From assembly GCA_015058045.1 (NCBI GenBank), contig SVDC01000005.1, positions 1 through 64,000 on the forward strand: a stretch of 64,000 nucleotides of DNA, written 5' to 3'. The notes under the pieces are model-generated. The model saw nothing but the letters and a program-made list of their open reading frames with translations. It was not told the DNA's origin and searched no databases. Positions 36,325 to 45,957 of the stretch are shown piece by piece. The number at the start of each line of letters is the position of its first letter. Within the stretch, counting starts at the first letter, position 1. Source of the DNA: Cellulosilyticum sp. (GTDB taxonomy: Bacteria > Bacillota > Clostridia > Lachnospirales > Cellulosilyticaceae). The position numbers and the translations under genes are program-made.

Positions 36325-36897
36325 ATGAACAATAAAAAATATACTTTGCTTATCGATCAGGATGATGTGCTAGCGGAATATATAAAAGGGGTAACAAAGG
36401 CTTATAATGAGAAATATCATACATGTATTTCACCAACTGAGTGTGTATCTTGGAATTTATATCAAGTTTTTGGTGAAGAAGTAGATACAGTGATGCATGA
36501 GCCGGATTTATTTAGGGAACTTGAGCCGGTAAAAGATGCTATTGAAGTTTTTGAGCGCTTATATATGAGTGGTCAATTTGAAATGTATATTGTCACAGCG
36601 GCTAGTGCGACTTGTGTGCCGGCAAAGATTGAATGGATCAAAGAATATTTGCCATTTTTCCCTATAGATCGAGTGATTGTTTGTCATAGAAAGTATATGG
36701 TAAAAGGTGATTTCCTATTAGATGATGGCATGCATAATATAGAAGAGTTTGCCAAGACAGGTGGAAAACCTATTATTTTTGAAAGACCACATAATAAGCA
36801 AAAGGGTGAAGGGATTTTAAGGGTAAAAGGATGGCTGGATTTTGAGAAACTCATTATGGAATTATGCGAAATAAATGAGGAAGAAAAAGCCATTTAG
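36325..36897 (+). CDS. 5'(3')-deoxyribonucleotidase (NT5C-type HAD hydrolase)
   Basis: This 190-residue HAD-fold phosphatase is of the 5' nucleotidase deoxy (NT5C) type. The catalytic motif DQDDVLAEY (about residues 10-18) has the nucleophile and acid/base Asp pair in DxDxV form. YIVTAAS (about 92-98) gives the motif II Thr, and the DDGMHNIEEF region (about 133-142) gives motif III acidic residues. It should dephosphorylate (deoxy)nucleoside monophosphates. I start at the ATG 36325, where GGGAGG is well placed; the frame is open upstream from a TTG. Confidence 0.82.
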   Translation: MNNKKYTLLIDQDDVLAEYIKGVTKAYNEKYHTCISPTECVSWNLYQVFGEEVDTVMHEPDLFRELEPVKDAIEVFERLYMSGQFEMYIVTAASATCVPAKIEWIKEYLPFFPIDRVIVCHRKYMVKGDFLLDDGMHNIEEFAKTGGKPIIFERPHNKQKGEGILRVKGWLDFEKLIMELCEINEEEKAI

Positions 36898-36954
36898 TTA
36901 AGAAAAACGTCTATTCATTTAGGCAAATGATAGTAGAAAATGATATGAAGATAA

Positions 36955-37000
36955 AAATGAACCTTACTAGATTTATTTCTAGTAAGGTTCATTTGGTTTA
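36955..37000 (+). terminator. Terminator after the nucleotidase gene
   Basis: A perfect 16-bp stem, AAATGAACCTTACTAG / CTAGTAAGGTTCATTT, has an 8-base loop and a short T-rich tail interrupted by GG. Confidence 0.75.
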
Positions 37001-37105
37001 GAGATATTTTATTAGATTTCTATAAAATTGGAATGAGATGGACATGTCTGTTGATATAATAGAAAGAAGCAAGTATTGTAAAAAGAAATAGAGGGGGAGA
37101 ATGAT

Positions 37106-38059
37106 ATGAAAAGAGGCATTAAAGTTTTAGTACTAACTATTTTATTAGTAGGAATGAATTTGTGGGGAGATAAGCTCATGGCATCAGAAACAACACTTAT
37201 TTCATTAGGAGAAGAGATTCCTTTAAGGGTCATAGTGGATGAAATGAAATATATAGCAGATGAGGGGAATTTATCTGCCATTACTATTGAAGAAAGAAGA
37301 GCTGGATGTTTGCTTGAAAGTCCAGAAAAAGAAGGAAGAACGATAACTCTTTCTTTAGAAGGAACACTGTTTAGATTCTCTAGTTTGCCACAGATTACAT
37401 TAAAGGATGGATATAAGGGATTATCCATTCCAAAAGTAGAATATATGGATTCTAATCAGAAGGTTATAGGAATTACTATGCCTTATAGAATAGATTCTAA
37501 ATATAAAGGTAAAATGATTTTAAAAGGAATAAAGGTAGATGGACTAGAGGCAAGTACAGGTATGGTAGAGGTGCAAATGGGAACTTTATTGGACTACGGA
37601 GATTATGCAACAATAGAAGTTGCTCAGATTGCGGATTTTGGTGTTGCAGTAGAGTCTATGGGAGATTATCGTATTAGAGCAGGTAAAAGTAAAAATGTAA
37701 ATTTTACTGTGAAGGAAATATTACCAGATAGTTTATATAGCGGCGAAACAATGAGCATTTATTTAGAGGGAGGCTATTTTAAGACGAATCGATCAGGTAA
37801 CATACAAGCAGGGAAAATTTATTTAAATGGAGTAGATGTAACTTCAAGAGTAGAAATCGATGGCTATGACCCTAGTGGATTTGTTACAAGCTTTGATATT
37901 AGAATACCTAAGCTAGATAGAAGTAAAGCCAATACCTTAGCTTTTTGTGAATTTAAAGTATGTACAGAAGATTGGGAGTGTGGACCCATTGGATTAACAG
38001 TAGAAGGTAGAGCGGTTCCAGAGAGTGTGAGCATTATTCTAGGTGAAATTATAAGCTAA
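37106..38059 (+). CDS. Secreted protein of unknown function
   Basis: I do not recognise this 317-residue protein. It has a clear signal peptide (KRGIKVLVLTILLVGMNLWG, cleavage probably after about residue 27). The rest is an all-beta extracellular region. The part around 40-175 contains ITLSLEG, KMILKGIKVDG and ATIEVAQI, and the part around 185-315 contains NVNFTVKEILP and MSIYLEGGYF. The two halves share a similar beta-strand rhythm and may be related domains, somewhat like the N-terminal domains of S-layer or copper-amine-oxidase-type surface proteins. GAGGGGGAG precedes the ATG. It stands alone between terminators. Confidence 0.65.
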   Translation: MKRGIKVLVLTILLVGMNLWGDKLMASETTLISLGEEIPLRVIVDEMKYIADEGNLSAITIEERRAGCLLESPEKEGRTITLSLEGTLFRFSSLPQITLKDGYKGLSIPKVEYMDSNQKVIGITMPYRIDSKYKGKMILKGIKVDGLEASTGMVEVQMGTLLDYGDYATIEVAQIADFGVAVESMGDYRIRAGKSKNVNFTVKEILPDSLYSGETMSIYLEGGYFKTNRSGNIQAGKIYLNGVDVTSRVEIDGYDPSGFVTSFDIRIPKLDRSKANTLAFCEFKVCTEDWECGPIGLTVEGRAVPESVSIILGEIIS

Positions 38060-38229
38060 ATAAATAAGAAGCATGTTAGGTAGTGGTAGTTGATGTTATA
38101 ATAAATAAAGATGAAAGCATACAGTTTTTTGTAATATGCGAATAAACCACAAGATTGTTGTGTATTTTGAGGATAAAATTTAAATTAAATGAACAAAATG
38201 TGAATAAGTTTTTAAAAGGAGAGAAAGAT

Positions 38230-38994
38230 ATGTATTTTGACTCACATGCCCACTACGATGATGAGCGATTTGATGAAGACAGAGAAAGTTTGCTTCTTAG
38301 TTTGGAGGAAAAAGGTGTAGATTTTATAGTGAATGCAGCAGCAGATATGAAATCTTGTCATACTAGTTTAGCATTGGCTGAAAAGTATCCTTTTGTTTAT
38401 AGCAGCGTAGGTGTACATCCACATGATGTAAAAGAGTTAACCATGGCAGATATCCAGGAAATGCGAAAATTAGCAGCACATCCTAAAGTTGTAGCTATAG
38501 GTGAGATTGGATTAGATTACTACTATGATAATTCGCCAAGAGAAGATCAGCGTAAATGGTTTAGAGAGCAATTGATTCTTGCAAAAGAATTAGATTTACC
38601 CGTTATTATTCATAGTCGAGAGGCTTCTCAAGAGACTTTTGATATTATAATGGAAAGTGGTGTAAAAGAAGGGGTTATTCACTGTTTTTCAGGAAGTTAT
38701 GAATTAGCTAAGGAATATGTGAAAAAAGGATTTTATATAGGGGTAGGTGGTTCGCTTACTTTTAAAAATGCTAAAAAAACAGTAGAAGTTGTAAAAGGCA
38801 TTGACCTTCGCCATATTTTAATAGAAACAGACTGTCCGTATTTAACACCAGTGCCACATAGGGGTGAACGAAATGATTCTTCTTATTTAAAATTTGTCGT
38901 TTCTAAAATTGCAGAAATTAAAGGTATATCAGAGAATGAAGTAGCACAGATAAGTAGTGAGAATGCAAAAAGATTATTTCGTATTAAGGCATAA
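38230..38994 (+). CDS. tatD: TatD family metal-dependent hydrolase
   Basis: This 254-residue TIM-barrel DNase is of the TatD family. Metal ligands are visible: SHAHYDD (residues 5-11, the two His), GEIGLDYYYD (Glu), VIIHSREA (His), VIHCFSGS (His) and ETDCPYLTP (Asp). It is a 3'-5' exonuclease or repair-type hydrolase in studied members. In Bacillus it sits between metS and the 3D-domain gene yabE. Here the 3D-domain gene follows, but metG lies about 10 kb upstream. AAAGGAGA precedes the ATG at 38230; earlier in-frame codons lack such a site. Confidence 0.93.
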   Translation: MYFDSHAHYDDERFDEDRESLLLSLEEKGVDFIVNAAADMKSCHTSLALAEKYPFVYSSVGVHPHDVKELTMADIQEMRKLAAHPKVVAIGEIGLDYYYDNSPREDQRKWFREQLILAKELDLPVIIHSREASQETFDIIMESGVKEGVIHCFSGSYELAKEYVKKGFYIGVGGSLTFKNAKKTVEVVKGIDLRHILIETDCPYLTPVPHRGERNDSSYLKFVVSKIAEIKGISENEVAQISSENAKRLFRIKA

Positions 38995-39025
38995 TGAATC
39001 TAGTTTTATAGGCTAATAGAATAGG

Positions 39026-39078
39026 TACAAACAAATAAAAAACGCAACTTTAATAGTTGCGTTTTTTATTTGTTTGTA
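39026..39078. terminator. Long perfect terminator after tatD
   Basis: A 24-bp perfect stem (39026-39049 with 39055-39078) around a 5-base loop contains AACGCAACT / AGTTGCGTT at its tip and A- and T-rich lower arms. It is likely to work in both directions. Bases 39079-39390 are AT-rich, with an imperfect hairpin near 39302-39333 but no ORF. Confidence 0.88.
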
Positions 39079-39390
39079 AAGTATTACTAAACTTTATGGT
39101 TAAAATAAGTAAGATAGATTTGTGGATATAAAAGGAAAAAATAATAAAAAAGGATAAAATAATGGCCACTTGAGGATGGGAAATCTGGAAGGTGTATCTA
39201 AAAAAGAAAGAATAGGACCCTTGCTGGAATAATAAGGTTATTTTTGTTGTTAAATAAATGTTACGTAATTGTTAAATGAGTTTTTTTGAAAAATTATTTT
39301 TTAACACTTAAAACCGTTGAAAATACGTTGGTGTTTGAAGAAGACTAAGCGTTTTTTTAGAGGGTGTTTATAAAAATTATTACAAAAAGC

Positions 39391-39551
39391 TTGAAAAAGT
39401 TATGAAGTTATATTACAATCGTATTTGTAGTTTTAATAAACTAAAAATTAATTTTATTAACAAATCGTTGTAGTAAAGCCCGATTCACCAGATGAAGTGA
39501 GAAAGACCAAGTCCTCTAATAAGTAGAGATAAAACTAAACTTTTAGAGGTA
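39391..39551 (+). promoter_or_regulatory. Promoter and structured leader of the 3D-domain gene
   Basis: TTGAAA (39391-39396), 17 bases, then TACAAT (39414-39419) predicts a leader of about 146 bases. In the leader CCTCTAA (39513-39519) can pair with TTAGAGG (39543-39549), or its CTCTA can pair with the nearer TAGAG (39524-39528). That gives two exclusive folds. I recognise no known riboswitch here. Confidence 0.45.
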
Positions 39552-39571
39552 ACAAAGTTAAGGAGGAAATC

Positions 39572-40600
39572 ATGAAGAATCGAAGTAGAATCGCTTTATT
39601 AATGGTTGCATTATTTATGCTCTTTGCAGTAAGTATTGCAGCTAACCAATCTTCGTCAAAGATTATTACATTAGTCGATGACAAACAAGTGACGCATTAT
39701 CAGACAGATGCACAAAATGTACAAGGACTGTTATCACAGCTAAACATTACATTAGGTGAAAAAGATACTGTTGAACCAATGCTTAATACAGAAATTACCG
39801 ACAATATGAAAATTACCATAGAAAGATGGAAACCTACTGTTAACCTGACTGTTGATGGTGAAGCAACTGCTCAGAAAACAAATGCTCAGACGGTAGGAGA
39901 ATTCCTAACATCTTTAGGGCTTCAGATTAAGGAAGGGGATGTGGTATCACCAAGTGTAGATACACCAATTACAGATGGTCTTAATATTGAAGTAAAAACT
40001 AAAGAAATTAAAACAGAAGTAGAAGATAGACCAATGAGTTATTCAACAAAAGTTGTTGAAACAGCAGATTTGGCCTATGGTGAAACAAAGGTAACCCAAG
40101 AAGGTAAAAACGGTGTGAAAACTGTTACTCTTGAAAGAGAATATCTTGGTGGGGAACTTGTTAACGAAAACGTTTTAAACGTAGATGTTAAAGAAGAACC
40201 TGTAGAGGAAGTTGTGCTTAAAGGAACTTATAAGGCAAACTCAATTACAGATGTCTTCACGGGTGAAAATTATACGTATACAGATGTATATGACATGGAA
40301 GCTACAGCGTACACGATTGGTGGAGATGGATGGGGGAATAAAACTGCAAGTGGTATGAATACTTTTGTAGGTATGGTTGCAGTTGATCCAAAAGTTATTC
40401 CATTGGGCACAAAACTATATATTGAAGGATATGGGATTGCCATTGCAGGCGATACTGGTGGGGCAATCAAAGGAAATATTGTAGACCTTTTCATGAATTC
40501 AGAAAGTGAGTGTCGTCAATTTGGTCGTCAACATGGTCTAAAGGTTTATGTTTTAGAAGATCAAAATATCGATGTAAAAGCGGAGCGAACAAATTATTAA
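39572..40600 (+). CDS. 3D-domain cell-wall protein with DUF348 and G5 domains (YabE/RpfB-like)
   Basis: This 342-residue exported protein has a signal/anchor helix (about residues 6-24). Two DUF348 ubiquitin-like modules (about 32-75 and 88-131) and a G5 domain (about 140-212; EDRPMSYSTKVVETADLAYG) follow. The C-terminal 3D domain (about 243-333) reads MEATAYT ... GMVAVDPKVIPLGTKLYIEG ... AGDTGGAIKGNIVDLFM, with the three Asp that give the family its name. 3D proteins are lytic transglycosylase-like cell-wall enzymes. The architecture equals that of Bacillus YabE and resembles resuscitation-promoting factor-like proteins. It lies downstream of tatD, as in the conserved Firmicute cluster. Confidence 0.92.
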   Translation: MKNRSRIALLMVALFMLFAVSIAANQSSSKIITLVDDKQVTHYQTDAQNVQGLLSQLNITLGEKDTVEPMLNTEITDNMKITIERWKPTVNLTVDGEATAQKTNAQTVGEFLTSLGLQIKEGDVVSPSVDTPITDGLNIEVKTKEIKTEVEDRPMSYSTKVVETADLAYGETKVTQEGKNGVKTVTLEREYLGGELVNENVLNVDVKEEPVEEVVLKGTYKANSITDVFTGENYTYTDVYDMEATAYTIGGDGWGNKTASGMNTFVGMVAVDPKVIPLGTKLYIEGYGIAIAGDTGGAIKGNIVDLFMNSESECRQFGRQHGLKVYVLEDQNIDVKAERTNY

Positions 40601-40613
40601 TAGATAAAATAAC

Positions 40614-40648
40614 ACTAGTAAGGGATAGGCCTTACTAGTTTTTTTTTG
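40614..40648 (+). terminator. Terminator after the 3D-domain gene
   Basis: A perfect 10-bp stem, ACTAGTAAGG / CCTTACTAGT, with a 6-base loop is followed by nine T. Confidence 0.93.
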
Positions 40649-40750
40649 TAATTTAGTAGCTATTTTATTTGAGGGGGAAATATTTAATTTGCCCTATACA
40701 GCTATTTATGGTATAACAGAAAAATATGAAAAAATAGGAGATAGTAAAAT

Positions 40751-42484
40751 ATGAATACAATGAAAGCGTTTATTAAGTACTATAAACCTTATAAAAAGTT
40801 ATTCTTTACAGATATGTTTTGTGCTTTAACCCTGTCTGGAATAGATTTAATTTTTCCGTTACTCGTAGGGTATTTAATGGATGAAGTATACTTATTAGAG
40901 GATATGTCAAAGGTTATTAGGTACATAGGAATAGTAGGTATCATTTTACTAGGTATGTATATTGTAAAGTATTTTTGTCAGTATTATATTACATCCTGGG
41001 GACATATTATGGGAACCTATATGGAATCGGATATGCGTAGACAGCTCTTTGGACATTTAGAGAAGCTATCCTTTTCCTATTATGATGAAGTCAATACGGG
41101 TAAGCTTATGTCTTGCATTGTAAATGACTTATTCGATATATCAGAATTTGCACACCATGGGCCAGAAGATATTTTTATATCGTTCATTAAGATTGTTGGA
41201 ACTTTTACCATTTTAAGTTTTATTAATCTTAAGATGACTCTGATTCTAGTTTTCTTTACAGGTATTATGTTGTATTTTTCACTGTACTATAATCGTAAAA
41301 TGAAAAAGGTATTTGCAGCCAATAGAGAACGTATTGCAGGGGTTAATGCCATTACACAAGATTCATTAGGTGGGATTAGAGTAGTCAAATCCTTTGCAAA
41401 CGAGGCTATTGAAATGAGTAAATTTGAAGAAGGCAATAATGCCTTTGTAGAGACTAAGAAGAGTAGTTACTTTATTATGGGAAAATATCATAGTGGTAAT
41501 AGTTTTTTCCAAAGTTTATTGTATCTAGCTACGGTTTTAATTGGTGGACTTTTTATCACCAAAGGTGAAATGAGTATTGCAGAGCTTACTATTTACATTC
41601 TTTATATTAATACTTTTTTAGTACCAGTACAGAAATTAGTAGACTTTACAGAGCAACTTCAAAAAGGAATGACAGGCTTTGAACGTTTCTTAAAGATTAT
41701 GAATACTAAACCGGAGATAGAAGATACAAAGCATGCAGTAGAATTAGGAAAGGTTCATGGCGATATTGCTTTTAGAGGGGTTTCTTTTGGATATGGAGAT
41801 GAAACCATTTTAAGTAACATTAATTTAAGAATTCCAGCTGGTAAGAAGGTAGCATTGGTAGGACCATCAGGAAGCGGGAAAACAACTTTCTGTTCACTTA
41901 TTCCTAGATTCTATGAGGTATCTTCGGGAAGTATTTTAATTGATGGAAAAGATATTCGTGAGGTAACTCAAAGATCGCTTAGAGATGCAATAGGGATTGT
42001 GCAACAAGATGTGTATTTATTTGGTGGAAGCATTAGGGAAAATATTTGCTATGGTAGGCCATTAGCTGATGATTATGAAATTATAGAAGCAGCCAAGAAA
42101 GCCAATATCCATGAATTCATTATGAGTTTACCAGAGGGGTATGATACGTATGTAGGTGAACGTGGTGTAAGACTTTCAGGTGGACAGAAGCAACGTATCT
42201 CTATTGCTAGGGTCTTTTTAAAGAATCCACCAATTCTGATTTTAGATGAAGCAACTTCTGCGTTAGATAACGAGAGTGAACGTTATATCCAAAAATCTTT
42301 AGATGAACTTGCTAAGGATCGTACAACATTAGTTATTGCACATCGTTTAAGCACGATTAAAAATGCAGATGAGATTTTAGTACTGACACCGGATGGTATT
42401 ACAGAGCGTGGTGATCATGATGAGCTTTTAGAACAACAAGGCACATATGCGCATTTATACAATATGCAATTTGAAGCAGTATAA
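40751..42484 (+). CDS. ABC transporter, fused permease and ATPase (type I exporter half)
   Basis: This 577-residue half-transporter is of the MsbA/LmrA/BmrA type. The N-terminal six-helix permease (about residues 15-310) ends in a nucleotide-binding domain. Walker A is GPSGSGKTT (371-379), the signature LSGGQKQR begins near 475, and Walker B is ILILDEATSALD near 495, followed by the H-loop in IAHRLSTI. No second half-transporter gene is adjacent, so it may act as a homodimer. Export of lipid, peptide or drug is possible; substrate is unknown. Confidence 0.9.
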   Translation: MNTMKAFIKYYKPYKKLFFTDMFCALTLSGIDLIFPLLVGYLMDEVYLLEDMSKVIRYIGIVGIILLGMYIVKYFCQYYITSWGHIMGTYMESDMRRQLFGHLEKLSFSYYDEVNTGKLMSCIVNDLFDISEFAHHGPEDIFISFIKIVGTFTILSFINLKMTLILVFFTGIMLYFSLYYNRKMKKVFAANRERIAGVNAITQDSLGGIRVVKSFANEAIEMSKFEEGNNAFVETKKSSYFIMGKYHSGNSFFQSLLYLATVLIGGLFITKGEMSIAELTIYILYINTFLVPVQKLVDFTEQLQKGMTGFERFLKIMNTKPEIEDTKHAVELGKVHGDIAFRGVSFGYGDETILSNINLRIPAGKKVALVGPSGSGKTTFCSLIPRFYEVSSGSILIDGKDIREVTQRSLRDAIGIVQQDVYLFGGSIRENICYGRPLADDYEIIEAAKKANIHEFIMSLPEGYDTYVGERGVRLSGGQKQRISIARVFLKNPPILILDEATSALDNESERYIQKSLDELAKDRTTLVIAHRLSTIKNADEILVLTPDGITERGDHDELLEQQGTYAHLYNMQFEAV

Positions 42485-42565
42485 AATGAGCAGATAGAGA
42501 TAGAGTTTTCAAAACAAGAACGTACTCGTGAATTTTTGAAACGTGTACTATAGAGGTAAAGTAAG

Positions 42566-42605
42566 AGGCATAGAGTATGGAGGGCATATTCTATGCCTTT
42601 TTATT
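42566..42605 (+). terminator. Terminator after the ABC exporter gene
   Basis: AGGCATAGAGTATG pairs with CATATTCTATGCCT (14 bp, one G-T) around a 5-base loop, followed by T-rich sequence. Confidence 0.85.
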
Positions 42606-42717
42606 GTGTGAAGATTTATAGAAGATAAAAATGATTATTGTTTTTTATTATATAAATATTTAAATAAAAATTGTTATAATAGGTGGGAAACGTAAGGAAA
42701 GAAAGGCAGACTTTAGA

Positions 42718-44742
42718 ATGAAAGAAAGAAACAAAATAAAATCTATAGGTGCGTACTTAGTTCTATCATTAAGTATTTTAAGTAGTATGATCTTTATAAG
42801 TGCGTTTAGCATAACATATCTCTATGTGAATGGTGCAATGACAAATGTAAAGTTCAATGAAATGAATGAACTAGTGGGAAATGCAGCAGAAGTTATCAAT
42901 GAGAAAATAAATGTGAAGTATGCAATTGCGGATTTAATTGCTTCAGATCCTGAAATTGCTCAACCAGGAAAAAAATATGAAGATGTAAAGACGACATTAT
43001 TAGAATATGTAGATAAATTATCTGAGAGTTATGGTATTTCTTCTATAGGCTATATTTCAGGTGAAAAATATTTAAATTCTACAGATGGATTTGAGACAGA
43101 TGTTACACAGAGAGGGTATGTGGAAGGGATATGGAATAAAAGCCGATATATCAGTACCCCTTCGTTTAATACAAGTACAGGTAAACAAATTTGTTTTGTT
43201 GGTGTACCGGTTATTTATAATGGAGAGGTTGTTGCAGGTATTACTTGTACATTTGAAAGTATGTATTTATCTGAGATTACCCAAGGGATGAAGTTCTATA
43301 ATGCAGGAACTGCTTATATTTTATCTAATGATGGAACAACTATTGCAGCAGATGATATGAAAAAAGTTGAGGAATCTTATAACCTTATTGAAGCAGCCAA
43401 AGAAGATGCTACTTTAGCAGAGATTGCAAGTATTCAAGAAAAAATGATTGCTGGAAATCAAGGAATAGAGCAGTTTAAAGACGGTACAGATAAATACATT
43501 GTTTATACTACAATTCCTAATACAGATGGTTGGTCAATTGCATTTGAGGTTCCAGAAAATATAGTGCATAAAGAAATTAATGCAATTCGAACAATATTAA
43601 TTATTATAGCTTCAATAGGAACAGTAATAATGATCATAGTAGGGATATTAATAGGAAGAAGCATAGGTAATCGATTAAAGGGTGTAGCTAATAGAATACA
43701 AGTATTAGCAAGTGGAGATTTTAGAGAAGAACATAATCATACAGGGATACATAAAGAAGATGAAATTGGATTTATTGCCCAGGAAATGGAGAAAATGGTC
43801 CAAAGCATAAAAGTAGTTCTAGCTTCAGTACAGGAAAAAGTAGAAATTTTAAATAAAGAAGCAATAGATTTAGATGATGTTTCACAGAAAATAGCATTCC
43901 ACTCTGATAGTATTTCAGAATCTATGCAAGAAGCGGCCGATAAAAATTGTCATCAGTCTTCAGAACTTACTACTATTAATGATGAAGTAGAGAAGTTCAG
44001 TGAAAATTTAGAAGAGATGAATGAGAGAATAGAAAAAGTAGTAGAAGCAGCACTTCGAACAGAGGATGCAGTTTCTGGAAGCCGCAAAGAAATGGAAGCA
44101 TTAAATGAGTGTATTGAAGGATTTAATAGGACTTTTGAAAGTTTTAATAAGAATATTGGTAATATGAACAATAGAATTTCATCTATTAAAGGTATTACAA
44201 TAACGATTGAGCAAATTGCAGGGCAAACTAATCTCCTAGCTTTAAATGCAGCGATTGAAGCAGCAAGAGCAGGAGAAGCTGGAAAAGGATTTAGCGTAGT
44301 TGCAGAGGAGATTAGAAATCTAGCAGAGCAAAGTCAAAATTCAGTTCAAGAAATTGGTGAGATTATTAATGCTGTCTTAGAAGAGGGAGACAATATTATT
44401 GTTTCTACTAATAGCATAAATACTGAAATGGAATTACAAAAAGACAGGATTATTGCTACTATTACAGCCTTTGAAGAGATTACAAATGCTATGGAGGCTA
44501 TTTTACCAAGAACAGAAGAATTAGCACGTTTAGCAGCAAATAGTCAAGAAAAGAAAAATAGAATTGTAAATTCAATGGAAAGTATTGCAGAAAGTTCACA
44601 AGATTTAGTAGCAACTACAGAAGAAGTTGCTTCAACCTCTATGGAATTTAATAGTACAAGTAAAGCAATTGGGAAAAGTTCCAAATTGGTAATTGAGCTG
44701 ATGCAAGAATTAAATAATAAAGTAAATATGTTTAAATTATAA
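42718..44742 (+). CDS. Methyl-accepting chemotaxis protein with dCache sensor
   Basis: This 674-residue chemoreceptor has a first membrane helix at about residues 12-33 and an extracytoplasmic dCache-like sensor (about 40-280) with [14 protein letters not shown] and [15 protein letters not shown] second helix at about 290-315 is followed by a HAMP domain (about 312-366). The cytoplasmic methyl-accepting coiled coil (about 400-674) has its conserved hairpin tip at about 497-535 ([20 protein letters not shown]). It signals to CheA/CheW and implies that the cell is motile or uses pilus or flagellar taxis. The ligand cannot be predicted. It stands alone between terminators. Confidence 0.93.
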   Translation: MKERNKIKSIGAYLVLSLSILSSMIFISAFSITYLYVNGAMTNVKFNEMNELVGNAAEVINEKINVKYAIADLIASDPEIAQPGKKYEDVKTTLLEYVDKLSESYGISSIGYISGEKYLNSTDGFETDVTQRGYVEGIWNKSRYISTPSFNTSTGKQICFVGVPVIYNGEVVAGITCTFESMYLSEITQGMKFYNAGTAYILSNDGTTIAADDMKKVEESYNLIEAAKEDATLAEIASIQEKMIAGNQGIEQFKDGTDKYIVYTTIPNTDGWSIAFEVPENIVHKEINAIRTILIIIASIGTVIMIIVGILIGRSIGNRLKGVANRIQVLASGDFREEHNHTGIHKEDEIGFIAQEMEKMVQSIKVVLASVQEKVEILNKEAIDLDDVSQKIAFHSDSISESMQEAADKNCHQSSELTTINDEVEKFSENLEEMNERIEKVVEAALRTEDAVSGSRKEMEALNECIEGFNRTFESFNKNIGNMNNRISSIKGITITIEQIAGQTNLLALNAAIEAARAGEAGKGFSVVAEEIRNLAEQSQNSVQEIGEIINAVLEEGDNIIVSTNSINTEMELQKDRIIATITAFEEITNAMEAILPRTEELARLAANSQEKKNRIVNSMESIAESSQDLVATTEEVASTSMEFNSTSKAIGKSSKLVIELMQELNNKVNMFKL

Positions 44743-44749
44743 GTGGTTG

Positions 44750-44791
44750 AAAAGGTAGGTATCAAGCTAAGTAGGATACCTACCTTTTTAT
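44750..44791 (+). terminator. Terminator after the chemoreceptor gene
   Basis: A perfect 14-bp stem, AAAAGGTAGGTATC / GATACCTACCTTTT, with an 11-base loop, then T. Confidence 0.9.
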
Positions 44792-44938
44792 TTTAACCAT
44801 ATATAAGACATAGACTACAGATTACTAGGTTGTGTATAGCGTGCCAAATGGTATGATATAATAAAGAAAATAAGTTTGAACGTGGTACTAGATAAGTGTC
44901 AGAATGTATGAAATTTAGATACTAAGAAAGGGACAAGA

Positions 44939-45805
44939 ATGATTAAAATAGAAAAAGGAAATAAAGTAGCTTTAGTTGCTTTATCCAATGCACTTTCCGT
45001 TAAAATGAAAGATAAAATAGAGGAACTTTGTGTGGTATTAACAGGGATGGAGATTGAACCTATTTGCAGTGAATATCTTTATGGGCAAGATTCAGTAAGA
45101 GGTGCTACGGCTAAGAATAAGGCTGAGGAATTAGAACGATTTTATAGTCAGCAAGGTATAAGAGCGATATTTGATGTATCTGGAGGAGATATTGCAAATG
45201 AAATTTTAAGTGAAGTAGATTGGGACAAATTAAAAGATAGTAATAAGATATTTTGGGGATATAGTGATTTAACTACGATTGTTAATGCTATTTATCAAAA
45301 AGAGGGAATGGCGAGTTGTCTTTATCAAGTACGCAATTTAGTTGGTGCTAATGAAGTAGTACAACAACAACATTTTAAAGAGACTGTACTAGTAGGTAAA
45401 GAGAGCCTTTTTGAATTTGATTACAGGTTCTTACAAGGAAATGAGATGGAAGGTATAGTAGTTGGTGGGAATATTAGATGTTTATTAAAGCTTGCAGGAA
45501 CAACTTATATGCCGGATTTCACAGATAAAATTTTATTCCTTGAGAGCCGTAGTGGGGGAGTCGCTCAAATGATTACTTTCTTAAGTCAGTATAAGCAGCT
45601 TGGTGCATTTAAGAAGGTTAAAGGGATTCTTTTAGGGAGTTTTACTCAAATGGAGGAAGAAGGGCTTACACCTACTATTGAAGAGCTTGTAGTAGAAATG
45701 GTAGATAATCCTCATATACCAATTGCAAAGACTACAGAGATTGGACATGGCCAAGATTCGAAGGCAATTATAATAGGAAAAACAATGAAATTATGTAAAG
45801 AATGA
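44939..45805 (+). CDS. S66 peptidase family (LdcA/MccF-like) homologue lacking the expected catalytic Ser
   Basis: This 288-residue protein has the S66 fold of LD-carboxypeptidases and microcin C7 immunity proteins: IRAIFDVSGGDIANEILSEV (about residues 74-93), FWGYSDLT near 105, GGNIRCLLKLAGTTYMPDF (177-195), ILFLESRSGG (198-207) and TTEIGHGQDS (265-274). The Glu (E202) and His (H270) of the triad are present. The nucleophile normally lies in a GG-x-x-S pattern after the 'nucleophile elbow'. Here the residue is A86 in SGGDIAN. It may therefore be a binding protein or inactive homologue, unless S81 substitutes. The cytoplasmic location fits the family. Confidence 0.82.
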   Translation: MIKIEKGNKVALVALSNALSVKMKDKIEELCVVLTGMEIEPICSEYLYGQDSVRGATAKNKAEELERFYSQQGIRAIFDVSGGDIANEILSEVDWDKLKDSNKIFWGYSDLTTIVNAIYQKEGMASCLYQVRNLVGANEVVQQQHFKETVLVGKESLFEFDYRFLQGNEMEGIVVGGNIRCLLKLAGTTYMPDFTDKILFLESRSGGVAQMITFLSQYKQLGAFKKVKGILLGSFTQMEEEGLTPTIEELVVEMVDNPHIPIAKTTEIGHGQDSKAIIIGKTMKLCKE

Positions 45806-45957
45806 ATAAGCCACTAAAATCTGATAGGTGATATAGATTAAAGGCATCAATAAGGTAAATGATAAAAGTAGAGGAAAAGACCTTAAAGATAGGAATGTTA
45901 GGAATTATATGGACTCTATGATATAATAGAGGCATCAAGAAATAAGGAGCGCAATAT

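Noticed and set aside
39420-39571. Known c-di-AMP (ydaO) riboswitch before the 3D-domain gene
   Set aside because: The hallmark sequence elements of that class are not present, so only an unassigned leader is reported.
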